A stretch of DNA of 10,540 nucleotides from NCBI GenBank assembly GCA_003573635.1, contig QUTJ01031253.1, forward strand, positions 1-10,540, written 5' to 3'. The DNA comes from Goniomonas avonlea. Its lineage: Eukaryota; Cryptophyceae; Goniomonadida; Goniomonadaceae. Numbering within the stretch: the first letter of the stretch is position 1; each line of letters opens with the position of its first letter. Of the stretch, positions 1 through 8,602 are shown piece after piece. The notes under the pieces are model-generated. The model saw only the letters and a list, made by a program, of their open reading frames with translations, was not told the origin of the DNA and ran no database searches. Both the position numbers and the translations under genes were made by a program.

Positions 1-333
1 AGAGGCAGAGACAGAGGGAGAGGCAGAGGCAGAGGAGCGAGAGGGACAGAGGAGCGAGAGGGACAGAGGGACAGGAGCGAGAGGGACAGAGGGACAGAGG
101 AGCGAGAGGGACAGAGGGACAGAGGGAGCGAGAGGGACAGAGGAGCGGGAGGGACAGAGGGACAGAGGGACAGAGGAGCGAGAGGGACAGAGGGACAGAG
201 GGAGCGAGAGGGACAGCGGGAGCGAGAGGGACAGAGGAGCGGGAGGGACAGAGGAGAGGGAGGGACAGAGGAGAGGGAGGGACGGAGGAGCGGGAGGGAC
301 AGAGGGAGTGGTCGAGACAGAGGAGCGGGAGGG
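1..333. repeat. Purine-rich tandem repeat (GAGGGACAGA-like units)
   Basis: The stretch is almost wholly purine on the plus strand. It is built from short units such as AGAGGGACAG alternating with GAGCGAGAGG, in irregular higher-order order. In the LRR gene model it lies in the intron that begins at 355 on the minus strand, so the pre-mRNA would be pyrimidine-rich here. The repeat continues past the left edge. I see no coding signal in it. Confidence 0.85.
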
Positions 334-355
334 ACATCAGAGCAGCCTTGCGCAC

Positions 356-2339
356 CTGTGTTGGGACAGTGCCAGACAATGAGTTGTATCTGAACGACAA
401 CAGGACAAGAGCAGATATCAACCCCACTTCGGTCCTGAAGGGGGAATATTAGAGCCAAAGGGGGAAATAAAAGAGCCAGGTAACCACACACACCCACGCA
501 CGCTTCACCCACCCACGCACGCTTCTCGCACACTTATTCAATTTCTACACGCACGCCCTCTCCCTCAGTCTCCAGTCTCTCCTCATGCCCCTTTCCCCTT
601 GAGCTCCAGGCCCAGCTCTCGAGAGAGATGGGGGGGTGGAAGGGCGGGGCGAGGGGGACGGATCATGGATGAAGGGAATCATGGGCTTGGTTCTCAAAAA
701 ACATGATCTTCCAGTTCCGCTCAAAAGCAACCTCGCCCCCTCTTCCGCCTTCCCTCCTTGTGTGTGCGTGTGCCGCAGCCCCAGTGTGAGCTAACGCTGC
801 GCCACGCTCATTTCTGCGTGTCTGCGTGCCAATCCGACGCAGCAGTGGGTGCAAAGCGTCAGACGCAGCAGTGGGTGCAAGCGTCAGATTCCTCAAAATA
901 TTCGACGAATCTGCCAGCTGGGTCGGTTTGTTGTAACCCCACCCCCCTGCAGAAGCAACCTAACGCCGCACGAAATACTTACGGGATTGTTCCGGACAGC
1001 GAACAGTCGGCAGCGTCCAACGTTGCCAGCTGAGTCAAATTTCCTATACTTTTAGGCAGCGTCCCGCGTAATCTGCATGCAAAAAGTTGACACCAATAAG
1101 AGGCACAACAAAAGATGCTACCACTAACAAAGGTCAAACTTAGTCACGCGTGACCGCCCTGTCAGTCACAGGGTGAACCGAAACGTGTCAAAACATCTGT
1201 GCGAGTCCCACCTGAGCACAGCATGTTTGCCAAAAAAAAAACACGATCAGGGCCGATGTGATACAACCGTCCTCACACCTGGATCCAGAAATGTCCAGCT
1301 CGGTAAGCTCCTTAAATGTCCCGATCCAGGATGGGATCGGCCCAGATAGCGAGGATTTGCCAACAAAAAGTGACTGCAAATCGGAAGTCATGTTCTGTCC
1401 AAGCCAAAACCTTCATAAAACGGCTGTGTCGCGCGCGTGTGAGCGGATACTTTTCGTCGGGTTGAATGGAAGCACAAGATGGCAGTGTGTTGTTATCCGG
1501 AGGCGCGTCATTCAATGGAGCTTCTCCTCAGAAGAAAAAACAGTCACGCACACGAAGGGACTTGAGCGCGGCGAACTCAGTAGGGATAGTCCCAGAGAGA
1601 CGTGATGAGCTCACCCACAGTTTCTCTAAGCTGGACAACAATCCCAAATTCGTTGGCAGTGTACCTGTGCAATAGAAAAGACCCATGAGCACAGAAACAG
1701 AGGCTTCGCGCAATTACCTGACAAAGCAGGGTTCTGAGAGACGTAAAGGCGTTGAATGCGATGAAGCTTCCCGAATTGAGTAGGAATCGTTCCACGCAAG
1801 TTGTTGTTGTCAAGATACAATCGAGTCATCGTTTGCAGCTTTGCTAGCTCAGTAGGGAGAGTTCCACTCAACCGGTTGCCACTCAGGTACAGTGTTACAA
1901 GTTTTGTGCACTGACCAAGCGCTGTTGGTATGCTTCCAGTGAAGAAATTTGCGCCTGTGTCCAGATAGGTGACATTCACGAAAGAACCTAGTTCTGAAGG
2001 AAGCGTCCCAGACAGCAAATTCACGCTTAACTCAAGTTCTTCTAGGTGGCTCAACGACCCAATTTCTGCTGATAGAGTCCCTTTCAAGTTATTGTTGCTC
2101 AGGGAGAGTCCTGTTATTGTCCCACCACGGCACCGGATGCCGAACCACTCGCACACAGGACGGTTTGTGTTCCAACCCCCTGAATTTATCCACTGCGGTC
2201 CGCCGAGCTCCTCAAAAAGTCGAACCAATGTCTGCTGCTGCTGCGTCAAAGCGCGTGTAGCTTGACGCGATTCACTTCCCCCGGATACAACACATGTGAG
2301 ACAGAAAAGAACAATGAGTGCCAGAACGTGCCAAGCCAT
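356..2339 (-). CDS. Secreted leucine-rich-repeat protein, multi-exon, 3' end beyond window
   Basis: Exons in coding order are 2339-1718, 1664-1552, 1373-1279, 1072-983 and 434-356. The introns are 53, 178, 206 and 548 nt, with donors GTAATT, GTGCGT, GTGTGA and GTAAGT. The exon sum is 999 nt (333 codons) without a stop, and a further donor GTGCGC follows 356, so the gene continues off the left edge. The start MAWHVLALIVLFCL has A at -3 and G at +4 and opens a typical signal peptide. An in-frame start 13 codons upstream is less likely because it would bury the signal peptide. Residues about 30-75 form the plant/stramenopile-type LRR N-cap (LVRLFEELGG, W-x-GW, CEWFGIRC). About 11 LRRs of 24 residues follow, with consensus LSGTIPTELG. 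They span the junctions without loss: NPALS/GTLPTNLG, LKSLR/SLFVG, DISGSR/LRGTLP and SGTIP/TEVGL. Family knowledge suggests cell-surface recognition or adhesion. No kinase or transmembrane part is visible in the window. An alternative short terminal exon at 1211-1166 was considered and rejected. Exons 1-3 are firm; exons 4-5 rest on LRR continuity and phase. Confidence 0.85.
435..982 (-). other. Long intron 4 of the LRR gene
   Basis: This is a 548-nt stretch between LRR exons 4 and 5, with donor GTAAGT at 982 and acceptor CCCTTCAG ending at 435. It holds a C/A-rich patch (about 485-560), a G-rich patch (about 628-660) and a direct duplication at 836-886. Open frames here have low-complexity translations. 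I see no missing LRR exon, because the LRR that crosses the junction is complete. Confidence 0.6.
836..886. repeat. Tandem duplication of a 25-26 bp unit
   Basis: Two adjacent copies of a unit beginning GACGCAGCAGTGGGTGCAA occupy 836-861 and 862-886. They differ by one inserted A. Both lie inside intron 4 of the LRR gene and look like a recent local slippage duplication. Confidence 0.9.
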
Positions 2340-2458
2340 TATTGCTTTGTCAGCGGAAGTCTGAAGAAGCCCCACCAAAAAGAGAGGAAATTATAATATA
2401 TAATGGTCTTGATAACATGGTGTATTTCCAATTTTCCATGATAACATGATAACACTGC
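2340..2458. promoter_or_regulatory. Divergent AT-rich intergenic promoter region
   Basis: This 119-bp gap separates the start codons of the LRR gene (minus, 2339) and the small gene (plus, 2459). It is much richer in A+T than its surroundings and holds a TATA-like stretch (AATTATAATATATAATGG, about 2389-2406) about 50 bp upstream of the LRR start. The heptamer GATAACA occurs three times, at 2411, 2440 and 2448, the last two almost adjacent. GATAA is the core of GATA-factor sites in many eukaryotes; its use here is inference. If both starts are right, both 5' UTRs and both promoters share this gap. Confidence 0.5.
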
Positions 2459-3169
2459 ATGTCGGCGAGTGAAGATATTTTTGGATCAAGAACCTCATCG
2501 GTTGTCTTCAGTCATTCCGAGAACTTCGAGCTGCAGGAAATCGCCAGGAAGCTAGGAAAGGCAAACGCGGGTACAGGAGCTTTCGCAGATCACCGCAATG
2601 ACAGTCGTGCTGTGTTCGACACACGAAGTTGTTCGACCAGAGACAAACGTTATGGAATGTGCGATTCGAATTTGTGTTCCCTGTGGAGACGACGGGCTTG
2701 CACGGTTTCTCATTTCGGATATCTCCGAGACCTTTGGCACGCACGACACTTGTGTCCGAGATTGCCAACTCAAAAAAATGGAGGTCCAAAATGGTCAGGT
2801 GGTGCTTTCTCCCGGAACGTATTTTGTGCCTGCAAGTCGGCCACATCAAATCGAGAAGCGGCTTCAGGTTATCGAGGAGCTTCTTCGGAAGCAGGTTGTT
2901 ACACGACCGCCAGGACACACCACGGCCTCCGCAAAGGAAAAAATTGCTAAGACTGTTTTGACGGTAGGCTTGCCCCGCCTCCTCCAGATGGCTGTCGCCC
3001 AGAAAAAGGTGTGCTTGAGGTTACGGGGTTTTGGTCCTGACTTCCGCAGGGAGCGAGCGCGGCGAAACCCTCGCCTGCCCCCACTGTCACAGCCTCCTTT
3101 TTTAAGTGCGACACCGTTGCCCCAGGTCTGAGTGCTCACGACATCGCAGGTTTTTGTTTGCTCTATTGA
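2459..3169 (+). CDS. Small gene of unknown function, probably three exons
   Basis: I do not recognise this protein. The best model is exons 2459-2500, 2556-3008 and 3050-3169 (TGA), giving about 204 residues with phase-0 introns of 55 and 41 nt. The middle exon is convincing: an open frame with mixed, globular-looking sequence (CAIRICVPCG, FLISDISETFG, a charged helix near HQIEKRLQVIEELLRK). The second intron has donor AAG/GTGTGC and ends CCTGACTTCCGCAG, with a CTGAC branch-like motif 9 nt before the AG. After it the frame reads GASAAKPSPAPTV and stops. The first intron is weaker (donor GTTGTC, acceptor GCTAG). An alternative is that translation starts at the ATG at 2598, in frame with exon 2. 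There is no signal peptide or membrane helix in the model, and I see no known catalytic motif. It diverges from the LRR gene. Confidence 0.5.
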
Positions 3170-3492
3170 GAAACTGGCGTCCAATCGCCACGGCCCTCCA
3201 GCGGGCGGCCCTGGCTTTTTTGGCACTTCCCATTGCTTCAACTATGCGCCGCCTGGGCTTGGCGATTTTTGCTCTCCTGGTTTCTGGAAGGCGGGTTAAA
3301 TTGCGCTGAAATGACCAAATCCGGACGATTCCTCTTGCCTCGCAGTCGCAAATGCCAGAGCCCTAACAATCTGCGCGCCAAGTCACTCTTAGCAACGAAG
3401 TCTGAACGGACACGTTCTGAGTATCGCACGAGACACCCAGTGATTCCAAGAAGATGTGTTGTTATTCACAATGCACGGACACCTGGCTGCCG
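3170..3492. other. Intergenic stretch without a confident gene
   Basis: This lies between the 3' ends of the small plus-strand gene and of the minus-strand membrane exons. A plus-strand ATG at 3244 opens a signal-peptide-like stretch (MRRLGLAIFALLVSG), but the frame ends soon afterwards. A minus frame at 3429-3238 is open and reads as ordinary protein (SDFVAKSDLARRLLG), possibly an extra exon. Neither could be tied to a neighbour by splice signals, so neither is called as a gene. Confidence 0.4.
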
Positions 3493-4384
3493 TCACTTAA
3501 ACGCCTGCGAAAACCGATGGTCAGACGGGTCTCATGCTCAATGCCCACACCCAAGCAAAATAGACAGAACGAACCCGTTTGGCCATCAGAACGAACAAGA
3601 TTGCCAGAAAGCTCCACAGTGCAGCCTCTGTTTGCTTTGGTAACCGCCGCAACCACTGCGAACTTGGGTGAGGGTGGGGACACTCTGCGTCTGCTCTCTG
3701 TGGCTACTACGCAGTTCCTTGGTAGCTAGAGCAATCTCTCACACGACTTCAGTCCAGAAACAAGGTCAAATATTTCAGACAAGTTGCATGGCATCATGCC
3801 AACAGTCCCTAGGCTCATGCCCTCAAATGGGACAGAGGTCGCAAAATCAAGGTTACCCACTACAACAATGAGCCGACAGACCCGCGGCTAACCTCACTCA
3901 CTCGCAATCTCACTCACACTCACGCTCCCACACCCACTCACGCTCACACTCATGCTCACACCCACTCACACTCACGCTCCCACACCCACTCACACTCACA
4001 CTCGCACTCACACTCGCACTCACACGCCACTCTCACGCGCACTCACACTCGCAGACACACTCGCACTCACACTCGCACAGCCACTCACACTCACAGTCGC
4101 ACTCGCACTCACGCTCGCACACCCACTCAAACTCACACTCACTCACGCACTCACTCACACTCGCACTCACGCTCACGCTCACCCACACACTCACTCACTC
4201 TGCTTCCTCACATCGCCTCCTTCCCTCTCGCCCAACCCCAATATCAATGAGAACGAATGGGAAAAAACAGCCGACATACCCGACGAGGCACTCCACGGCC
4301 AGTGCTAACGACCACTGCCATCAACGATAATGTAATCGCCAAAATCAGCAACGGAAGTCCAATCCTTGCCACGTACAGCTTCGC
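3493..4384 (-). CDS. Membrane-segment exons downstream of the ARM exons (possible 3' part of the ARM gene)
   Basis: Exon K, 4384-4280, is the best supported. Its acceptor is TTTTTGACAG, its donor CGG/GTATGT, it is 35 codons in phase 0, and it encodes one clear transmembrane helix ([17 protein letters not shown]). Exon L, about 3887-3745, reads [12 protein letters not shown] and then [12 protein letters not shown]. Exon M, about 3662-3551, contains a second helix ([18 protein letters not shown]). Exon M could splice over a 46-nt intron (3550-3505, with CTGAC before its AG) to a three-codon end at 3504-3493, or read on to TGA at 3521. K begins in the phase left by the ARM exon ending at 4683, so K-M may be the C-terminal membrane part of the ARM protein. 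It could equally be a separate membrane-protein gene. The acceptors of L and M are weak. I do not recognise a family. Confidence 0.4.
3896..4200. repeat. CACTCA/CGCTCA hexamer-type tandem repeat
   Basis: This is a long run of C/A/T hexamers (CACTCA, CACACT, CGCTCA) with no Gs except in CG steps. A 30-bp block beginning CACTCACACTCACGCTCCCA is repeated exactly at 3911-3940 and 3963-3992, which shows amplification at a higher order too. It would lie inside the intron between exons K and L of the membrane segment, where the sense strand reads TGAGTG repeats. Open frames through it encode only Thr/His/Leu periodic sequence and are not genes. Confidence 0.9.
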
Positions 4385-4682
4385 CTGTCAAAAATGTTGA
4401 GTTCAGCAGGTGTGACGCTGAGTAAGGACTTGCGACGCAGGGTGACTCGAATCAAGGGTGCGTGAAAGCCACAGCACGGCTCCACCGGTCGGCGTTGACG
4501 CCAGCAAGGCACACAGACAGCACAAGGTCAAGTTCACAACACCTTCACACTGCATAAGCACAAAGCCTTTGGAGGGGGGGTGGGGGGGAGGAACGACCAG
4601 TTTTGATTGTCAACTCACACGCAAACTGCATATTGGATCAGAAGGCCTTCACACGCAAACAGCACAGGTGGCAAACCAGTAC

Positions 4683-4944
4683 CTTGTTTGGTGCTGGCCA
4701 CTCCCTGCCCCGCCCACTCTGCAGCAGCCGACGTGCGGCGCTCTTCACCTCAGGGTCGCCCCCGTGTCTCTCCAGGGCAGCCATAGCAATCTCACGCCCG
4801 CCGTTGTCTCTGAACTCGTCCTTGGCGACGGCTGCAAGTATGTTACCGTGTTGTGGGATAGATGATTACCGTCTAGGAAGTAATGCGTGGCTTGTGTTGT
4901 CACACTGTGTCTGGGTGTGTGCGTCTGCGCGCATGTGTCTCTCG

Positions 4945-4976
<32 letters not shown>

Positions 4977-7900
4977 GCGTGTGTGTGTGGTGTGTGCGTG
5001 TGTGTGTGTGTGTGCGTGTGTGCCACTGCGTCTCACAGTTGATCAGAGACACATGACTGTGTCATTCAAGAATTGAAATAGCCTAGCTCCCGCACACGCC
5101 CCCCCATGTTGTCACGGGAGCGGACGCAAGGGAGCATAAATCAATGAAAGCCGCACGATTGTGTCGTTTCAAGGTTGAAATTGCCCAGCAGCCGAGCAGC
5201 TGCACCCTGGCGTCTCCTCCGTGCACCACCATGCTGCCCAGCACCGCCTTTACGCCGCCCATCGCTGTCAGCGTGGTGCGATTGTCCGCTGTGGCGGGGG
5301 TAGCGGTGTGAGTGAGGTCTCTGACACTGTGGTCTCGCTCTCGCCCTCCTCTCACACACACACGCGCGCGCGCTCTTTCTCNCCCCCCCCCCCCCTCTCT
5401 GTCTGCCTCAGTCTCTGTCTGTCTGTCTCTGTCCGTCTCTGTCCGTCTCCGTCGCTCTCCCTGTTCACCTCTCTCTCTTCTCCTCGCTCTTTTCTTCTCT
5501 CTCGCTGCTCCCTCGCTCTCTCTCCACTGCGTCTCCGTGTCTCCGTGTGCCTCTCTGTCTCCCTGTTCCTCTCGTCCGTCTGTTTCTCTCGTCTGCCTCT
5601 CAGTCTCTTTGTGGGTCTCTCTGTCTCTGTCTCTCCCCCCTCTTCCCCTCCTCCCTCGAGACTCACCGTTGGCCCCAAGGTTGCAGATCATCCGCAGGAC
5701 TTCCTGCTGCACTCTTCGGTCCTTGCCATGCGTCTTCATGGCGGAAAATAATGTTGGGATTGCTCCTTGCTCAGCAATCAAGGTCTTGTTGTTGCCTGTG
5801 GAACAACTCAACAAGCTAGATCAGGTCAAGTCAGGTCAGGTCAAACAAGGAGCTCAGGTCAGTCAGGTCAGGTCAGGTCAGGTCAAGTCAAGTCAGGTCC
5901 GAGTATTCCAAGGAGGTCAGCTCGAGTCTCTGGAAGCGTTGACCAAAATCCGAATCAGAACCCCCATCATCTTCACAGGCATACGGACCTAGTGAGGCAA
6001 GATTGCAGAGGCCCCAAATGGCATGCTCCTGCACCCTGGCGTCGCCTGCATGGCATGTCGCAGCCCCCAACAGAATGCCCACCACTCCCTTCTCCGCAAG
6101 CAAGCTCTGATTTTCGGCTGCGTGCAAGTTAGGTGCAACCCACCATGCTGTGACAGCATCCACAAAGACACGAGGGAACCCGAATCCGCATGTTTTCAGC
6201 AATTTGAAACAACAGAGTGAAAGGACGACTGGACACCAGCTGCCCCAATCACGAAGGTGCGAAGGTGTGTGAGGCCGTATCCGGATCGAAACCGCCGATT
6301 GTACTACGGGCGACACCGCCTGTGGGAACAGGAGCGACAAACTCGGGTGCAAACCGTTGGGGTGATTGGCATCGCATCTGGATTTGCTCTGGGGCTTGTG
6401 GTTCCTCTCAGGGTCTAACCGCTGCCACCATCTCCATCGCGCAATCACGATCACCACAATCACAATCACAATCACAATCACAATCACAATCACAATCACC
6501 ATCACAATCACACATCACAATCACAATCACAATCACAATCACAACACCATGAATCATCACAATCACCACAACAACAACCACAACCACAATCACACGTTGA
6601 CCACATCAGCATTCAAGACTTGACAACACGAATGACGTACGATTGGCGGCTACATAGGCGAGACAGCGACAAGCCATCTCCACTAAGCGTGGCTCATTCC
6701 GCAGCCTCTCGAGCGCAGCGAGAACTCGTTCGAGTGCGTCGCTTTGCGCTATCTTCTCCTTGTTGCTCGCTGGCGTGATGGGTGAGATGTGACAGACAGT
6801 CGGTGAGGCGTGGACGTGGGGCGTGACTTAGGTGGGGTAGGGGACGCTGGGTGTTGATGTGATGGGCGTGATGGGCGTGATGGGCGTGATGGGCGTGATG
6901 GGCGTGATGGGCGGCGGGATGGGTGTGATGGTTGGGCGGGTGTGATGGGCGTGATCAGCGGGATGGGCGTGACGGACTTGACTAGAATTTGGGATAGCGC
7001 TGTGGAGAGCGCACATGTGCCATGGTACAATGTTCAACCTGCGCAAGACATGAGGAGCCCACCCCCCTCCTTCCTCCGTCTCCCTCCTTCCTCCGTCTCC
7101 CTCCTCCCTCTCCCTTGCCCCCCCTCCCCCTTCCCTCGCCTTCCTTCCACCCCCTTCCCCTCCCCTCCCCACCTTCACCCGTTCCTCCCATTCCGCTTCC
7201 TCCCGTCCCCTCCTCACCGTGAGCTGCCAAGTTCCCCAGGGTTCGGCACGCTTCCTGCTGCAGCTTGACGTCGGCAGGGTGAAGCAGCATCGCGTTTGTC
7301 ACAGCGCGCAGAGCCCCGAGTTCAACCAGCAAGAGCTTGTTCCCATCTGTTCGCATCGCGGTTACAAACCCGCCCGATTTCCTAGCCCTGCTTCTGTCCT
7401 CTTTATCTTCAGCGCCAAACACGCCACAATCCTCTCGCCAGTGTTGCCGCTTCAACCTGACAAAACTTGCCGCCCAACGCACGCAGAGACCGTCACTGAC
7501 TCCCACCATGACAAAAACCCCACGTACACCACCAACGCTGCAATTTGATTGATCATGTCGAAAACTTGACGCGAGAAAACAGGCAGGGCTCACCGTGGAC
7601 TGCGATATTGCACAGTGCTGCACAGCACACTTGCTGCAGTGGCAGATTATCAGCGTGACTCTCCATCGCGTCAATAACCAGCTGGATTCCACCATGCTGG
7701 GCGATTTGCCTTGCCACGTAGACGCCTGGGGAGCTGTAAAAGGACTCGGATGGACACGTCCACGAGCCTACCATGCAATGTCAAGTTTCTTAAGAGCCTG
7801 GTGGCCTCTTGAAGAATCTCCGGATCGTCCGGAAACCGCCGCAGCAAGTCAAGCACGAACAGGTTCGCATCAAGCTTAACAAGGGCATCTTTGCCTTCTC

Positions 7901-8413
7901 CTAGAAGGAGGAGAGGGTTAGTTTGATGCCCGGGCTCCTTTTGGGCGCCCAACCTTTTGCTGTGAGGTTGATCATCGCCCGAAGTCCATCATAGATCACA
8001 TTCCGATCCATTTTTTCTTTGACAACTTCAAACACTTTCACGACCCCCTGCTGTTGCTCCATGAAGGTTTGGTTGTTCGCTGCTGTGGGTTCAGACAAAT
8101 GAACTGAGAACGGCGAAGACTACGTCGCACCGTTTCTTGCGAGAACGCAGATGATTTGTAAGACACCAGCCAGTTCCGTCCCTTGACACTTTCCACACCG
8201 CTCCACAGCAGCATGAATCACCTCAGCACTAGAAAATTGTGGCTCTTGCTGCACGCGAGCAACCTCCGAGCTTGGGGCATACGTGTCCCTGAATGCTGCT
8301 CGCACTTCCATGCATAGAGCGTCGCTACTGCGCAGCGACTTGGATAGCTCTCGCATTTGCTCGTAGATGGGTAATGACAGAAACTCATCCCGCCCTGACA
8401 CTTTCAAAGGCAT
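4683..8413 (-). CDS. Armadillo-repeat protein, one ARM repeat per exon
   Basis: Exons in coding order: A 8413-8131, B 8082-7954, C 7900-7772, D 7725-7594, E 7346-7218, F 6769-6641, G 6117-5989, H 5795-5667, I 5288-5157, J 4831-4683. All introns between A and J are GT-AG and phase 1. B-I are 129 nt each, except D and I at 132 nt. Each of B-J carries one ARM unit of about 43 residues with the family pattern N-x-x-x-(I/L)-x-x-x-G-(A/G)-(I/V) ... LCNLA; examples are IAEQGAIPTLFSAM and QQEACRTLGNLAAHA. Exon A ends with a divergent unit (VLQIICVLARN). ARM arrays form a superhelix that binds partner proteins; the partner is unknown. The ATG at 8413 has A at -3. The frame is open 27 codons further, to a possible acceptor at 8495, so an upstream exon is possible. 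Without the donor at 4682, exon J reads to TGA at 4638, giving 504 residues. With it, the protein continues into the membrane exons. No signal peptide is seen. Exons are firm, the termini less so. Confidence 0.88.
4944..5023. repeat. GT dinucleotide microsatellite
   Basis: A (GT)n run interrupted by GC steps lies in the intron between ARM exons I and J. On the sense strand of the gene it is (CA)n, with T-poor, C/A-rich RNA upstream of the exon J acceptor. Translated frames across it are meaningless periodic peptides. Confidence 0.95.
5330..5660. repeat. Pyrimidine-rich repeat tract with CA/CG alternation and an assembly N
   Basis: This fills most of the intron between ARM exons H and I. It starts with an alternating (CA)n(CG)n block (about 5353-5373), then a poly-C run broken by an undetermined base at 5382, then CTCTGTCTGTCTC-type pyrimidine repeats up to the exon H donor. 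On the gene's sense strand it is purine-rich (GAGACAGA). The N beside the C run marks unreliable base calling, so the homopolymer length should not be trusted. Confidence 0.9.
5825..5896. repeat. AGGTC pentamer repeat (CTGAC on the sense strand)
   Basis: The plus strand shows GGTCA pentamers in two blocks. Read on the sense strand of the ARM gene this gives eight copies of CTGAC and four of TTGAC, all inside the 193-nt intron between exons G and H and about 28-100 nt upstream of the exon H acceptor at 5796. CTGAC fits the general branch-site consensus YTNAY. Confidence 0.9.
6445..6600. repeat. CACAAT hexamer repeat
   Basis: A near-perfect run of CACAAT hexamers degrades at its end into CACAAC and CACCAC variants. 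It lies in the 523-nt intron between ARM exons F and G, close to the exon F donor. The sense strand reads (ATTGTG)n. Frames through it encode Ser-Gln or Ile-Thr dipeptides and are not genes. Confidence 0.95.
6855..6960. repeat. GATGGGCGT nonamer tandem repeat
   Basis: About five perfect 9-bp units from about 6861 are followed by variants with GGCGG or GTGTG changes. It lies in the 448-nt intron between ARM exons E and F, about 90-190 nt before the exon F acceptor. On the sense strand it reads ACGCCCATC repeats. The period of nine gives a Pro-Ser-Arg periodic translation, explained by the repeat and not by coding. Confidence 0.93.
7055..7215. repeat. CCCTCC-rich tract; G-rich on the transcribed sense strand
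   Basis: This is a C/T-only block directly downstream of the exon E donor at 7217. The sense strand contains closely spaced runs of three to seven Gs (for example GGGGAGGGGAGGGGAAGGGG), which fits the general G-quadruplex pattern. It shares one intron with the nonamer repeat. Confidence 0.85.
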
Positions 8414-8602
8414 TTTGTCCCATTCGCCGTAGGCTGTGCCAGGCGCGTTATTAATGGCAAGGAGGAGTGGAAGAACTGACCAGCAACTCCTCCGCTAGAG
8501 AGGGGCTCCACAGTGCCCAAGATTGGCGTCGCCTGAGCCAGACTAGCACCTTCGTGGCGAGCTTTGGATGTCCAGTCCACCTGGTGCAGATGGTCACCTC
8601 AC

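Noticed and set aside
1166-1211. Terminal exon of the LRR gene (acceptor at 1212, stop TGA at 1166)
   Set aside because: It is in phase but breaks the LRR pattern, whereas the exon at 1072-983 continues LRR 9 exactly and leads on to the exon at 434-356.
2508-2918. Minus-strand frame with a few Leu-rich segments, possibly another LRR fragment
   Set aside because: It has no LRR consensus, and the plus-strand frame at 2556-3008 has better composition and splice context.
3238-3429. Minus-strand open frame (SDFVAKSDLARRLLG) as an additional exon
   Set aside because: It reads like protein, but no phase-matched splice link to the membrane exons upstream was found, so it is mentioned only as a possibility.
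3896-4200. CRISPR-like or coding reading of the regularly spaced repeats
   Set aside because: Hexamers run without unique spacers, the context is eukaryotic, and the translated frames are periodic Thr/His peptides explained by the repeat.
5221-5992. Long plus-strand frames rich in Ser, Leu, Pro and Val
   Set aside because: They run through the pyrimidine repeat and opposite ARM exons H and I, which are clearly coding on the minus strand.
6366-6623. Open frames encoding Ser-Gln or Ile-Thr repeats
   Set aside because: They are translations of the CACAAT microsatellite inside an intron of the ARM gene on the other strand.
6749-7217. Minus-strand Pro-Ser-Arg and Gly-Glu-Arg rich frames
   Set aside because: They are readings of the nonamer repeat and G-rich tract within the intron between ARM exons E and F. 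The real exons on either side splice in phase without them.
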